A stretch of DNA of 64,000 nt. Source: Paragorgia papillata. Taxonomy: Eukaryota; Cnidaria; Anthozoa; Scleralcyonacea; Coralliidae. Made by a program: the position numbers and the translations under genes. The stretch is from assembly GCA_035771165.1 (NCBI GenBank), contig JAWNZC010000174.1, positions 778,501-842,500 of the forward strand, given 5' to 3'. Positions 21,833 through 32,925 of the stretch are shown piece by piece. Numbering within the stretch: the first letter of the stretch is position 1; each line of letters starts with the position of its first letter. The notes under the pieces are model-generated. The model did no database searches. It was not told the DNA's origin and saw only the letters and a program-made list of their open reading frames with translations.

Positions 21833-21930
21833 GACTTGATCCAAGTCTAGATTTCATGTGGTAGTTGAAAATTACTCAGCCTGTAGAACACACATACAAC
21901 CGGCAAAATTTATGGAAATAAATAACTTAA

Positions 21931-22403
21931 GGTGGCTAGCGCTCCATACAGTTTCTTGAAAAATGGAAAATACAAGTTTGAGAGTCCAAAACACGTACAT
22001 AAACAATTTGGAAAAACAATAAAACTAAATGTTATGCATAGTTAAACATTCTGACAATCAAAAACTGTTATCAAATAAATAGCAACAGTTGTTGCTATGG
22101 CAACAATGACGTTTCAAAATGGCTGCCAATTACCTTTCAAACTAATTTAATTCTAAAAAAACTTTGGTGACCCCCGATTTTTTTTTCATTAAAACTTTTC
22201 TTGAAGTATGAGTAATCAATAGGCCGATTTTAAAAAAAATCTGTAGAAGGAATAATTTTTTTTCTATTTGGTAATAGTTTGATTGTCAGATTGTTTAACT
22301 ATGCATAACATTTAGTTTTATTGTTTTTCCGAATTGTTTATGCACGTGTTTTGGACTCTCAAACTTGTATTTTCTATTTTTCTAGAAACTGTATGGAGCC
22401 ACC
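21931..22403. mobile_element. Foldback MITE with TTAA target site
   Basis: GGTGGCTAGCGCTCCATACA at the left end is mirrored by CTGTATGGAGCCACC at the right, with TTAA at 21927-21930 and 22404-22407. The arms exceed 100 bp (TTTGAGAGTCCAAAACACGT and complement; AACTAAATGTTATGCATAG and complement). Confidence 0.88.
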
Positions 22404-22612
22404 TTAACTAAAGTTTGATATTAACTTTCCGGTTTAATTATTTCCATACTAACATTCCAAATTCTAAATACAATTAAACCAATAAACTTCTAACCCTAAT
22501 TCACATCTGTCACAATCATGCTATTTTGAAGCACAAACAGTTTGCCTGTATATACGTAATGTATATAATTTTATGTATGACATGTAAATACATATTTATG
22601 GGAAAATATTTA

Positions 22613-22800
22613 AGAAATAGAAAATGGCCGCCCGTGTTTATATAGTCTGATGCAAACACGAGAGTGAGTTGGGAGAATTCGAAAGTACTTATGTAAACCC
22701 TCGCCTACGGCTCGGGTTCACATAAACTTTCGAATTCTCCCAACTCACTCTCGTGTTTGCATCAGGTTATATAAACACAGGGCATCCATTTTCTATTTCT
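22613..22800. repeat. Near-perfect palindrome of 188 bp
   Basis: Arms of about 85-90 bp begin AGAAATAGAAAATGG and include GATGCAAACACGAGAGTGAG. The loop is CCCTCGCCTACGGCTCGGGT. It lies about 750 bp upstream of the RPP21 start codon. Confidence 0.85.
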
Positions 22801-23558
22801 TTTATGAAATAAGGCTAAAAAATGTGCCGTGACATCACAACCGTGTTTACATTGCCTGATATAAACACGGTAATTGACCAATCACAGCGTGCGTAAGACG
22901 CAACCTATATTTTATAAAGTGCAATATAAAGTGTAATCCCGTAAGATTTGCATGCTAAAATTGATTTTCTTTCTTTTATGAGTTGACTATATAAGTGTCA
23001 AATTATCAGAAAATGCAATTCAAATTTTCCGACCCCTCGACCTCTCCTCCGCAGAGGTTTCCGTAGGAATTCTGGGGCTGAGAAATAACTGTATCTGTAT
23101 ATTCATGAGAAGTCGAAAATTTGAACCCCACCATTTTCCGATAGTTTGGCATCTAGTCAACCCAAAACAGAAAAATTAAACGATCAACTTTAGCACTCAA
23201 ATCCTGCGGGAGATGTTTTCATGACACTTCATACCACACTATTAGAACCGTTACTTTTAACAAATAGAAAATCGCTTGCGCTTACAGTATAAAACCGGGA
23301 AGCTGAGCACGATCGTCGTAACCTCCAAAATGGATATTTAAAAGCCACAGAAACCACAAAATATATATGTTAACCAAACTTCTAACGGTGTTTGTGTGTG
23401 ACGTCATTTTGGAGAAGGCATTATGAAGAACTAACATGAAGTAGTGCAAAAAATTCCAATGTAGCCGCTGATAGAGTTATAATTATTTGGTTGGGAATCA
23501 AAAAGTCTTCACAAAGACAGAAAGTCTCGCACAGTATTACTACGTTGTCTGCAAAATA
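22801..23558 (+). promoter_or_regulatory. Region upstream of RPP21
   Basis: No gene is seen. An imperfect inverted repeat pairs GTTGACTATATAAGTGTCAA (about 22982) with TTTGGCATCTAGTCAAC (about 23147). No TATA box or initiator stands out immediately before the RPP21 ATG. The promoter is placed here by position only. Confidence 0.35.
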
Positions 23559-23642
23559 ATGGGGAAAAAGAAGAAAGAGTGGCGCGAAGAACGTTGTGTG
23601 GCTAACAGAGAAGCGTACACAAGAATGAATTTTCTTTATCAA
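23559..23642 (+). CDS. RPP21: RPP21 exon 1
   Basis: Twenty-eight codons from ATG (MGKKKKEWREERCVANREAY...) to the donor CAA|GTATGT. RPP21 is the protein subunit of nuclear RNase P and RNase MRP homologous to archaeal Rpp21/Rpr2; it binds the catalytic RNA and acts in pre-tRNA 5' maturation. The lysine-rich start and the REAYTRMNFLYQ segment match the N-terminal helix of human RPP21 (REAFQRLNFLYQ). Together with exons at 25539, 27567 and 30066 it gives an intact 137-residue protein. Confidence 0.9.
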
Positions 23643-24216
23643 GTATGTACAGTGAATAAATGCTGTAAATTTGTGCCTGACTGATATACACGTATTGTTT
23701 TGCAGCTTTTGCTCATGCGGTCGAAGCACTGAAGCTGATAGCCGCATTGTAGTAAACAAGATTGTTATATACCAAAGACTTTCGTTTGCCAAAGGTGAAA
23801 TCCTATTGGTCAAATCATGGTCACGTGTTGTTCAACAAACTCATTCTCATGTCATCAGGGCTAAATCCCCAGATCAGATGACGATTGCAATTTCACTCAT
23901 AGCCAATAAAAACGCATGAAAATTTTAACCAATAGGAAAGCAGAAGTCTTTTGTGGTTACCTGGCCCATATTTCTTTAGAATTGGGCCAGGTTACTAGGC
24001 TAACGTTAACAGTGCAATGCTACCCTCTCTGCATTGTTCATGTGAGTACACAATAATTATTGCATCAGATCAAGAACTTTGGACTATTTAGCATTTGAAG
24101 AACTTTACGTTCTAGTATAAAGTTATATTTACGTACTTGGGAAGCACGGGTGGTGTGTGCTGTTAGCGCACTGCCTCCCACCAATAGTTTAAAGCCTGGT
24201 TAGACAGGGTTTGTAC

Positions 24217-24620
24217 CAATCTCGTTCCCAGAGCCCAAGTTCCCCACCTGGGAAACGAGAGACTCTGGGATAATCTGTTTCAAATTGTTACATTATTGGC
24301 TGAATAGTGAGTATGAGTTGGTCTGAAGTGACTGGAAGTAGAATTAATAAAGATGTCGGACAACAAGACTCCAGTGAAGACGTTGCCGTGATCGATATCT
24401 TCACTGTATGTGTGTAGATGCTGTAATTCGAGCTTCACCAGCAACCCCATTGACTTGTTTGGGGAAAAGTCAAACAAGGAGAACATACTATCCAGATTCC
24501 GCTCGGATATTTATGCATGCGTACCTCAACTGGAATAAGAAAAATCCTGTGATTTGAAATTGATTATCCCAGAGTCTCTCATTTCCCGGGTGGGGAACGT
24601 GGGCTCTGGGAACGAGATTG
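24217..24620. mobile_element. Foldback DNA transposon, family M1, copy 2
   Basis: It has the same CAATCTCGTTCCCAGAGCC termini and interior as 3672-4089, with the interior in opposite orientation. Flanks GGTTTGTAC (24208-24216) and GATTTGTAC (24621-24629) agree at 8 of 9 positions. It lies in RPP21 intron 1. Confidence 0.88.
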
Positions 24621-24999
24621 GATTTGTACGTAATTGGGAATGATCCTGTTGTTAAGCTTGGAAGTTACTCATGTGAGTAGAGTTGTAATTGATCTCTTGG
24701 TCTCCTGGCTGTGCTTCAAGTGTTTTTCACTGGGTTCTCCATAAAAACATCACGACACCTACATCTTAGAGGGTGTTTTTATGGTGGTCAGCACAACAAG
24801 CAAGCCAGCCCGGCTAGGTGAGCTAGCCCTTCTCATGTAAACACAATAAAAATCATCTTGGCTTAAGCTCTGGTACCTGGGCTGGCTTGCCTCCATATAC
24901 ATATCCTCTTAGCTGTGATCCATGGTCTGAACTGTGTCGTATGGGGGCTGCCTGGAGGGCCTTTAATTCTTTCACTCCTGTTGAGGCCTTTTAGTATTT

Positions 25000-25070
25000 T
25001 ACTCTGGCTAACACCAGATGATTTTACTCATTGAGAGAAGAAATCTAGTAGTGAAAGGGTTAATATGCCT
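25000..25070. repeat. GTCTGGCGTTAGCCAGAGTAAAA-type dispersed repeat
   Basis: This copy reads TTTTACTCTGGCTAACACCAG followed by ATGATTTTACTCAT and AAGGGTTAAT. Related copies are at about 26610-26672, 33450-33550, 36215-36285, 36605-36660, 44225-44292 and 58668-58757, in both orientations. It is a short interspersed family of unknown mechanism. Confidence 0.7.
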
Positions 25071-25257
25071 CATTAGTATAAATACACAGGTGATTATAGA
25101 AAATCTCATGCAATGATTGGTCGAGCTACCTCGGATTAATTCTCGATAATCACCTACAGCGTTTATTCAAAATGGCCACCAGCCGGTTTGTCAATGACAG
25201 AATAGGAAATTAACAATTTTAAAGAAAATGTTGTTCCTAAAAGTATGAAAATGTGTA

Positions 25258-25376
25258 TTTATACTAAAACAATTATTCGCCTCAGGCTCAGTGAATATCG
25301 GTGAATAATAACCTCGACTTCATCTCAGTTATTATACACCGATATTCACCTCGCCTTCCGTGAATAATTGTTAAAT
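25258..25376. repeat. Palindrome
   Basis: AACAATTATTCGCCTCAGGC and CAGTGAATATCGGTGAATAA are mirrored by TTATTATACACCGATATTCA and CCGTGAATAATTGTT. Confidence 0.8.
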
Positions 25377-25538
25377 ACAACCACATTGATCTGCATCTTT
25401 CCCAATTGAGCAACTGGCTGCAAGTAAGGATGACTATAGCCCGCAGTCCTTTACAAATGAATGACACAAGTCATATCATTCATTTGTACACAAAATGAGA
25501 AGATTGTCAAAACCTACCTGTATATTGTTGTTCTTTAG

Positions 25539-25639
25539 GCCGCTCACATTGTCTTGGCCAAAAATCCTGAAAACTACGAATTGTCAAGGTTTTATGCATC
25601 CACAATGAAATCCATTGGAATGAAATTACTTTGTAAACT
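25539..25639 (+). CDS. RPP21: RPP21 exon 2
   Basis: Acceptor TTGTTCTTTAG at 25538; donor AAACT|GTAAGA at 25639. It encodes AAHIVLAKNPENYELSRFYA through KLLCK and two bases of the next codon. This is the second conserved block of RPP21 (human AAHCVLAQDPENQALARFYC). It enters in phase 0 and leaves in phase 2, completing a Leu codon with the first base of exon 3. Confidence 0.92.
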
Positions 25640-26018
25640 GTAAGATATATTATTTTATATAAAGTCTGCAAGACAAGAAAATTCGCCATTAAAGGCTCTG
25701 TCACTCGTCGCTTTTTCTTGTGCAACTTGCGTCGCAAAAAAACCCAACTTCAAGTTGCATGGTAATTTTTAGCGTGTGACATCCCCTCACGCAACTGATT
25801 TATCAGGTTTTTAAGTTGCACGAAAAGTTGGTTTGATTCCTATACATTTGCAAGAAATTTCTACAAGTTGCACAATTGCAAAATGACGTGTAACAAAGGT
25901 CGTGACAGTGCAACTGTGTCTAACAATGTGAGATTAGAGAGTTTAAGATTCGGCGCGTAAACGGGAAACGGCGAACGGCAGAGAAGATCATGTGACGAAT
26001 TTTTTTTCCCGCCAGCAA

Positions 26019-26462
26019 GGCTCAAAATAACGGCCGGTCACCGGTCAATGACCGGCCAAATTTTTAATGTGACCGGTCAAATTTGTATAATGCCGGCCAT
26101 TTTGACCGGTCATATTACTTGCAGTTAATTTTATTACTTCCATTTGAAGGAACTTAAAATGATTGTTGTTGCGCTGTTGTAGACTCGTTTCATAATGTCT
26201 GATATACATTGAAGTGAACTATGCATGCATTTCCTTTTTATGACAACGTTCATATCAGTACTAGCTTATATATATTAGCGTAGAATATACTTTACATGTT
26301 TTTTGTTGTGTTGTGTTGTGTTGTGTTTTTTTTTGTTTTGTTTGGGTTTGGGGTGGGGGTGGGGGTGTGAAATTTGACTGGTCAAAAATTGCCTTTGACC
26401 GGTCACAATTGGAACTGACCAGTCACCATGACCGGCGTAACATGAAACGTTATTTTGAGCCC
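26019..26462. mobile_element. MITE with GGCTCAAAATAACG termini
   Basis: The terminal inverted repeat GGCTCAAAATAACG (left) and CGTTATTTTGAGCC (right) encloses many GACCGGTCA words in both orientations. No clear target duplication was seen. A TTGTGTTG tract and G-rich run lie near 26305-26365. Confidence 0.75.
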
Positions 26463-26604
26463 TGGCCAGCCGTTTGGCGTTCGCCGTTTCAACTCCAAGA
26501 CGACTGTTACCACGGAGATGGCAAACGGCTGATTTTACAGTCCATATTTCTAATTTTTCCTCTCTGACTTAGTTTAACTCATTTCTGTCCAAGGGCTTTC
26601 CCGG

Positions 26605-26680
26605 AGGTATATAAAATCGTCTGGCATTAGCCAGAATAAAATAGTAAAGACCGATTCGGACAGGAAAGAGTTAACGCTAC
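26605..26680. repeat. GTCTGGCATTAGCCAGAATAAAA repeat with GGACAGGAAAGAGTTAA
   Basis: Copy of the dispersed family described at 25000-25070; the block AAGACCGATTCGGACAGGAA is shared with the inverted copy near 58680. Downstream (26730-26830) CCAACGTTTCGACACTCTGG is a further CGAAACGTT-type retroelement signature. Confidence 0.65.
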
Positions 26681-27257
26681 TCTGGCTTAAAAGTTTTTTG
26701 AACGTAGCTTAAAAAGTTACTAACTGTTCATGACCCAACGTTTCGACACTCTGGTTTAGTATCTTTGTGACACTCCTATCTAGTGTCGATCGTTGTGAAG
26801 ATAGGTCCCATATTTATACTCTCATAGAACCATTGATGACGTTATCTATCGACAAGATGCAAAAACAATAGAAATGTTAATAATGATCACAAAATGTTTT
26901 TAAACGATAGATACCAAAACGAAGACGAAATATCAACCTTTTTATCGACATCTTCAAATACCCTCTTTTTAACCGCCATCTTGGATCTGCTTACATCAAT
27001 CTTAATCTCTCTAGTTTCAATCACGCGAACGTCAAACGGCTATCTCACGTTATTAATCTAGTAAAAGATGGCAGACGCTTGAAAGTTAAGCCAGGGTGAA
27101 GATAGAAATAATCAAATTTCGGTTGCTTGCCTTCAAATTCCATTAATAAAAGAAGAGAATTGCGAACGCTTGTCTGTTCCTCGCCGTGTTGGATTTAAGA
27201 AATACCTAATGGGTTTCCATGTCTGGATAGCCTGATCCAAACACGAGGGAAATGTTG

Positions 27258-27416
27258 TTATAGGTAAGTTTTGTGGAAACACAACGTATAATTTTTATAT
27301 GCTAAGCTTTCGGCCTGTTGACTCTCTCCAGAGCAATAACAATGAAGGCCTGAGTCAACAGGCCGAAAGCTTAGCAAATAAAAATTATACGTTGTGTTTC
27401 CACAAAACTTATCTAT
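27258..27416. repeat. Palindrome with CGAAAGCTTAGCA core
   Basis: The left arm TAGGTAAGTTTTGTGGAAAC, ACAACGTATAATTTTTAT and GCTAAGCTTTCGGCCTGTTG is mirrored on the right. The phrase ATGAAGGCCTGAGTCAACAG followed by GCCGAAAGCTTAGC resembles a hammerhead stem II region; related text occurs at about 32955-32995 and, inverted, near 63042. Confidence 0.75.
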
Positions 27417-27566
27417 ACTACACGCAACTTATCGCCATGCAACTTTCAAAGAATTAATAAAAAATTCTATAGGATTTTCAGCTTGGAGTTGGAGTTAGAA
27501 AAGTTTTTTTAGTTCTTGCTGTACATTGTACAACATTGAATTCTGTTTTATTTTTCTATTTTTAAG

Positions 27567-27649
27567 GGATCCCAGCGTAAAAAGGACAGTATGTAAATAT
27601 TGTCATTCACTTTTAATCCCGGGGTTAACTTCAAAAGTACGAGTAAAAG
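27567..27649 (+). CDS. RPP21: RPP21 exon 3, first zinc-ribbon half
   Basis: Acceptor TTCTATTTTTAAG; donor AAAAG|GTATGA. It encodes DPSVKRTVCKYCHSLLIPGL followed by TSKVRVK. The CKYC pair is the first half of the RPP21/Rpr2 zinc ribbon, and DPSVKRT-C---C-SLLVPG is the family signature (human DPSVKRTLCRGCSSLLVPGL). Phase 2 in, phase 1 out. Confidence 0.93.
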
Positions 27650-27892
27650 GTATGATGCAAAGCATTGTGTTATTGCATTGTACTACTTGGTCCAGTTTTA
27701 CATGTAGTTTAGACGTTGAATTTCTAATAAATGTGCCGAATACAACCCACAAAAGGTTCTGTTACGTACTATACTTACGAAACACGTAGCCTGCAAATAC
27801 AGCCACCTCACATCGGAACTTCCCGAGAGAGACGTAGTTTTTTTCCGAACAAAGGAAAAACGGATAGCTATTCTTTTCACTTCGAGTTCGAT

Positions 27893-28085
27893 TTGCGATA
27901 AATTGCAAGATTTCCTATCGAAATCGAACGATTTTCCCTTCACCAGGCGGGACTTCCTGTCCAGACAGTTGAATAGTTATTCTCTAGGTTACAACTATTT
28001 AAAGATTCAAACGACTATTTAAATATTCAACAGGTCCCGCTTGATGACTGGAAAATCGTTCGATTTCGGTAGGAAATCTTGCAAT
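27893..28085. repeat. Palindrome
   Basis: TTGCAAGATTTCCTATCGAA and ATCGAACGATTTTCC are mirrored by GGAAAATCGTTCGATTTCGG and TAGGAAATCTTGCAA, with AGTTGAATAGTTATT-type text in the loop. Confidence 0.78.
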
Positions 28086-28427
28086 GATTTCGTGTCTCTT
28101 CCCACTGGCCATGGTAAGTCGATGATTTACCAAATCTCCCCCTTGGTTGATATCCGGCTCATCTTTATCTTTGGCTCGGTTACAAAGGATTAGGCGCATG
28201 CTCAATAAGAAAAGTGAAGCTCGTTGGCAGAGTCTCCTACGCTTGCGGGGTAAAAGGGGCACTGTCAGCAGGGTAGTACTTTGCCTAAATATGAAGCAAA
28301 AATTAAGTCTGTATTAAGTCACCAATCAAAATGCAGGAATCTTTGAATTCACCTCTGAAATTATACTAAATTGTTATTGTTAGCGCTATAGAGTGTTTAA
28401 CACTATTATAGTAATAAATAATATTAA

Positions 28428-28895
28428 AGGGTATTGGCAACAAAAATTAAGTTTGTCTAATTTGAAAGAACTCATAAAATTGTATTAGAAGATCCTGTAC
28501 AACTTTTTCGTATCTTTCTGCGTTTTCAAGATATTTCAATTTGTTTGATTGTAAATGAGATGGTCTCTGACGTCAGGAGTGGGGTAAAATATTTTCATAC
28601 AGAGCAAAATCACTTACATATCTAACATGAAATGTTCAGCGTCGCAAGGAGTTTTTATGTGCACAGTTTCAAATGATTTCGATGAACAAACTTAGAGATA
28701 TAACTGGTTTTGCTACATGTGAAAATATTTTACCCCACACCTGACGTCAGAGACCATCTCATTTACATATTAAACAAATTGAAATATCTTGAAAACGAGG
28801 AGAGATACGAAAAAGTTGTAAAGGATGTTCTATTACAATTTTATGAGTTCTTTCAAATATAATTAGACAAACTTAATTTTTGTTGCCAATACCCT
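28428..28895. mobile_element. TTAA foldback element, copy B (uninterrupted)
   Basis: TTAA at 28424-28427 and 28896-28899; termini AGGGTATTGGCAACAAAAAT and complement. This intact copy defines the empty site for the 5.84-kb insertion in copy A. It lies in RPP21 intron 3. Confidence 0.9.
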
Positions 28896-29099
28896 TTAAA
28901 CAACTCTATTTTACGAGGGTAACACATAACAGTTTACACTGACACACCTGTGGCCCTCATAAGTTATAACTAAGAATTCTTAAAATACTGTAAATAAAGA
29001 TAAAAATTAGTTACAGTGTTTAAAATATACGCAACTAAAATAGAGTTTAAGTACTTAATGTAAGTTTAAATGTTCAGAAGTTATATTTACATCAGTTTC

Positions 29100-29510
29100 T
29101 ATATAAAATTAATAATATTAATATGAAGAGTTCACAATGTATATAAGTATTTTTATAGTTTGGATTTAAAAGCACCAATGGTTTGCTTCTTTCTTATCTT
29201 AATTGGAATACTGTTCCACAGTTTTGTGATACTATAATTTGATTAATTATTAATAATTATTAATTATTAATTACCTCCCGTTTCCCTGTTATAGCGCGGA
29301 CATACTAAATTATAATTGCCTTGCCGGCTAGTCCTATCATGTAAGTCTGAGTTTCTAACAAAAAGCTGTGCCATATAACTGGGAGAATCACCTATAATAC
29401 GTCTAAATAATAAGCAGCACTTTTGAACAGTTATCTCGTGTTTGAGTGGGTTGTTTCTTTCTCTCTGGCCTGCATCAAGTATAACACGTGCAGCCCGCTT
29501 TTGCAATTTA
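29100..29510 (-). pseudogene. LINE C-terminal fragment
   Basis: The minus strand reads KLQKRAARVILDAG from about 29510 and on to LVCPRYNRETGGN near 29267; after an AT-repeat interruption (29225-29270) it resumes as LWNSIPIKIR-like text towards 29170. This is the region after the RT domain in CR1/L2-type LINEs. Only the 3' end survives. Confidence 0.75.
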
Positions 29511-29551
29511 TAGTGTTAGTGTTATATAGTCTTCGTGTTATACTGTAGTGT

Positions 29552-29555
<4 letters not shown>

Positions 29556-29601
<46 letters not shown>
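29556..29601 (+). repeat. (AT)n microsatellite, left of MITE
   Basis: Pure AT dinucleotides adjoin the left limit of the element at 29602; a second AT tract (29963-29998) adjoins its right limit. Confidence 0.95.
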
Positions 29602-29604
<3 letters not shown>

Positions 29605-29958
29605 CAATACCCTGGTTGCTATGCGTGTTTTCATTGGTTGTTGGCCATGATCTATTAGAGGACAGACACATGGTCACGTCAGATCACGTCAGCTGACTTG
29701 CTTTTTTCCTTCTTCATGCCCCAAAATCCGGCAAGAGTTTCGACAAAGACCTTTTAAATTTTTATTGTATAAAACAAATAGATTCCATTTTTTTGTTGTC
29801 TGTTCAGTTATAGATGCACAGAAGACGTAACAACGTGGTAAGAACATCAGTGACCCACTCGACTGCGTCTCGTGGGCCACTTTTTTGTTCTTACCACGTT
29901 GTGACGTCATCTGTGCATCTATAACTGAACAGACAACGGCAAAATGGAATCTATTTGT

Positions 29959-29963
<5 letters not shown>
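29602..29963. mobile_element. Asymmetric foldback MITE in AT repeat, copy 2
   Basis: It matches 20309-20667 from ATACAATACCCTGGTTGCTA to AATGGAATCTATTTGTTAAAT. It sits between two AT tracts, so the insertion split one microsatellite. Confidence 0.9.
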
Positions 29964-29999
<36 letters not shown>

Positions 30000-30065
30000 T
30001 GTTGTTATTATTATCATCACCATGTAAAACTAAAGTCTAGGCTTCATTGTAAATATTTCTTTTAG

Positions 30066-30211
30066 CCCGCAGGGAAACACATATTGTTATTAAATGCCTT
30101 GACTGTGGAACATTAAAACGATTCAATGCCAGGAAAAATCATAAACTCTGGAGTGAACAGCAAGAAGGAAACAGCCAAGACCCAGCAGATGAAGGAATAA
30201 AAAACACTTAA
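30066..30211 (+). CDS. RPP21: RPP21 exon 4, second zinc-ribbon half and C terminus
   Basis: Acceptor ATATTTCTTTTAG at 30065; stop TAA at 30209-30211. It encodes ARRETHIVIKCLDCGTLKRF and a polar tail ending DEGIKNT. The CLDC pair completes the four-cysteine zinc ribbon begun in exon 3. With the other exons the CDS is 414 bp (84+101+83+146) without any internal stop. An ATTAAA polyadenylation-type hexamer lies about 50 bp downstream (near 30262). Confidence 0.9.
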
Positions 30212-30720
30212 TTTCTATGAGTGTTATATATTACTGTAAATACATACATTTAAGAAGCCATTAAAGATTTGGTGTAGTGTAGTGGGACCACACCTTCAAT
30301 TTTTCTTTGTGTGGATATTCGTTCTCGTTTGGTGAGCATAAGTTAATCCAACTAGTTTATACGTCGTTTTAAAGTCTACATTAATGATTTATGTTATTGT
30401 ATTATTCAAAATATTACCATTTCGTTTCATATATTTCAATATAAGTAAATGACTTAACATCTTCGAAATCCAAGGAACATGTTTTCAGATGGTTGCTTGA
30501 AAGATGCAATCAAGTAAAAAACTATACGAGTAGAGCTTTGAATATTCTATTAGGTTTACAATTAGTAAAACTGTAAATGATTTATTTTCAGGCATTAGCC
30601 AAATAGTTTATAATCCAGCGTAGAAAATAAAATAATTCCGGTCTTTTTTTGCACAGTTGGTGTGGTAACACAGTTGGCAAGATCGTGTTGCTAGGACACT
30701 TGACAGATAACTCACTGTAA

Positions 30721-30721
30721 C

Positions 30722-30788
<67 letters not shown>
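30721..30788 (+). repeat. (TTA)n microsatellite
   Basis: About 22 uninterrupted TTA/ATT units. Frames through it give poly-Asn or poly-Ile and are artefacts. Confidence 0.95.
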
Positions 30789-31110
30789 GTCAAAAATATA
30801 ATTCACTGTATATATAGTATGGGACCCCGTTATTGGAGACTAGTCTCTGTGTCAGTTCCTGCCTTTGTCTTTGTTATTATTGTCATCATTGTTGTGTATT
30901 GTCATTGGCAAAACTTGTAAATGAAAATCCAGTGTATCGTGTTCACGCTATTAACTATCAAATTAACTAGCCATGGATAGTTCATATTTCGAGAAATTTG
31001 GGTTCTCGATAATAGTTGTCCACCTGCGTACGTCATCAGGCATTGTTACCAAAAGCCCAAATTTTCTCCAAAAACGAACTAGCCATGGGAAACTTTAAGA
31101 GTTCAGACTT
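30789..31110. other. Spacer with no recognised feature
   Basis: Contains two short matching phrases (AACTAGCCATGG at about 30965 and 31077) around an AAATTTGGG / CCCAAATTT inverted pair, suggesting a small foldback of about 130 bp. No coding content is seen. Confidence 0.4.
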
Positions 31111-31113
31111 GTT

Positions 31114-31600
31114 TTTTTTACAAGTGCAAAAATGGTATTGTTAAGTTAGACATAGATAATTATTTATCCGTCTGTAAAAATCGCACTCGACGTTCTATAA
31201 TATCTGGACAAAATTTCACCGTGCAGTACACGAGAACCTCTCTATTTCGAGAATCATTCTTTAATAGAATTGTTCATTTGTGGAATTCGTTACCAGATAA
31301 CCTTAAGTGTTGTCCTTCACTTATTAGTTTCAAAAAGTACTTGAAGACGTTTTATTTTAATAGGCTAAATACTGTTTTTGATCCTGACAATATTCGTACT
31401 TTTAAATTAGTCTGCCCTAAATGTCGTAGAATTAACACTGTATCTGTATGTAGCTGTTAGTTTAGGTTATTTATTTTTCGTATAATTTTTGTAATGTATC
31501 GTAATATTGGCGAGTGTACCTTGAAGGGGACCTCGTGTCCTATTGTACAACACCTGCCTTTTTAGGTAAATCTTTTTAGGTAAATCTTTAAATAACTCGA
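31114..31600 (+). pseudogene. LINE C-terminal fragment with 3' end
   Basis: The plus strand reads YKCKNGIVKLDIDNYLSVC ... SFFNRIVHLWNSLPDNL ... FDPDNIRTFKLVCPKC and ends at TAG near 31460. This is the distinctive C-terminal region of L2/CR1-like LINEs. The 3' tail includes AAGGGGACCTCGTGTCCTAT and two copies of TTTTTAGGTAAATC. No RT domain is present. Confidence 0.8.
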
Positions 31601-31883
31601 AGACTATTATACGTTAGATTCTCTTGAATTTTTCTGTGAATACTCCTACCAAGCTCATCTATTCATTAAAACAACAAAAATGCCAACAGGTTTTTCACTT
31701 CATAGACACTTTAAGTACGATTGCGTATATCATGCCCAATCTAATGTTTAAAATAGTTTAAGTAAACTTTACCATTGCATGGCGTAACAGAGTTGGATGG
31801 GGGCAATCAGACATTTTTTGGAGTGGACCCCCATAGGCCATGAAAGCTGTATTATTAACTTCTATATAAGTGTTTTTAATTAA

Positions 31884-32355
31884 AGTGCTTATGCAGCGAA
31901 AATGAAGTTCAAAAGAAAATCTCTTATTTGAGGAAACGTTTGAATTTATAAAGATGGACGTTATAGTTCGTCCTTATCTCACTTCGTTCTTGAGATTTGT
32001 TTTATATGTAAATAACATCACTTAGACGTCGCACTGCATAATGACTTGTTGGAAATTCTTGAATTATTTAACGAAATCACTTTTAACTGTGCATGTGCTT
32101 CTGTGTATCGCAGGACACTATACATGAAAAGTTTCAAGTGATTTACTTGAATGATTGCAAGAATAGACATGATTTTCCAACAAGTCATTATACATGCAGT
32201 GTGACTGAGTAACATTTGCATATCACGCAAATCTCAATATCTGAAGAACGAAGTGAGATAATGGAGAGCTGTAAACGTCAATCTTTGTAACTTCAAATGT
32301 TCTTTTAAATAAGAGTGTCTCTCCCAAACTTATTTTTCGCTGCATAGTATACCCT
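31884..32355. mobile_element. TTAA foldback element, copy C
   Basis: TTAA at 31880-31883 and 32356-32359; termini AGTGCTTATGCAGCGAAAAT and complement (TTTTTCGCTGCATAGTATACCCT). It is a diverged relative of copies A, B and D, sharing the terminal design and the TCTTATTTGA, GAGATTTG and ACGTCGCACTG-type arm blocks. Confidence 0.82.
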
Positions 32356-32409
32356 TTAAACACCCAACCTTAGCGAACGAACCAGGGAAGACGTAAATGC
32401 ACACAGAAA

Positions 32410-32925
32410 ATGAGAGAACTTCAACTTTTATCCTTATACAACAGACGACGTTTTTTAAGATTTATAACAATTTTTAAAATTTTATACAATCTGGAATGTC
32501 CAGATCAGTTTAAGGGTATATTCAAATTTAGATGTACCTTGGTAGAAAGGGAACTTAGGGACAAAACACTTTTAGACCTACCAATGGTAAGAACTAAAAC
32601 TGGACAAACAATGTTTAGGTACGCAGGAGCTAAAGATTGGAACTCACTGCCGAATTATGTCAGAGAAATCACTTTGATTTATTGTTTTAAACAAACACTT
32701 TTTAATTATCTTTCAGAACTTGACAGTAGTAAACATATTTGTAGTCTATAGAGTTTTTACCTTTTTTAATAGATATTGTAATTTATATTTATTAATCATA
32801 TATTTATATTTAAAAATCATATAATTATATAGCTAAATATTGTTCATCCTATTAATACCAGCTATATAGCTGAAAGGATTTAACAATTAAAATAAAGTTA
32901 TTATTATTATTATATGGAAACAATT
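32410..32925 (+). pseudogene. LINE C-terminal fragment with (ATT)n tail
   Basis: Reads MRELQLLSLYNRRRFLRF ... LDLPMVRTKTGQTMFRYAGA followed by KDWNSLPNYVREI to TAG near 32751. The pattern is the same C-terminal domain as in the LINE at 840-2771 (LPKPRTGFLKKSLAYTGAKV). The fragment ends with AAAGTTATTATTATTATTAT, a typical LINE 3' microsatellite tail. Confidence 0.78.

Larger units (their letters stand above)
20754..21849. mobile_element. DNA transposon family M3, 9-bp TSD, outer shell of a nest
   Basis: Termini TAGACTTGGATCAAGTCTG and the complement end at 21849; perfect 9-bp repeats GATTTCATG lie at 20745-20753 and 21850-21858. It contains the M4 element 21147-21832. Its own interior carries a plus-strand frame from 21002 with the segment ICILCGSKDA, a possible relic of a coding region, but no transposase domain was recognised. 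Confidence 0.85.
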
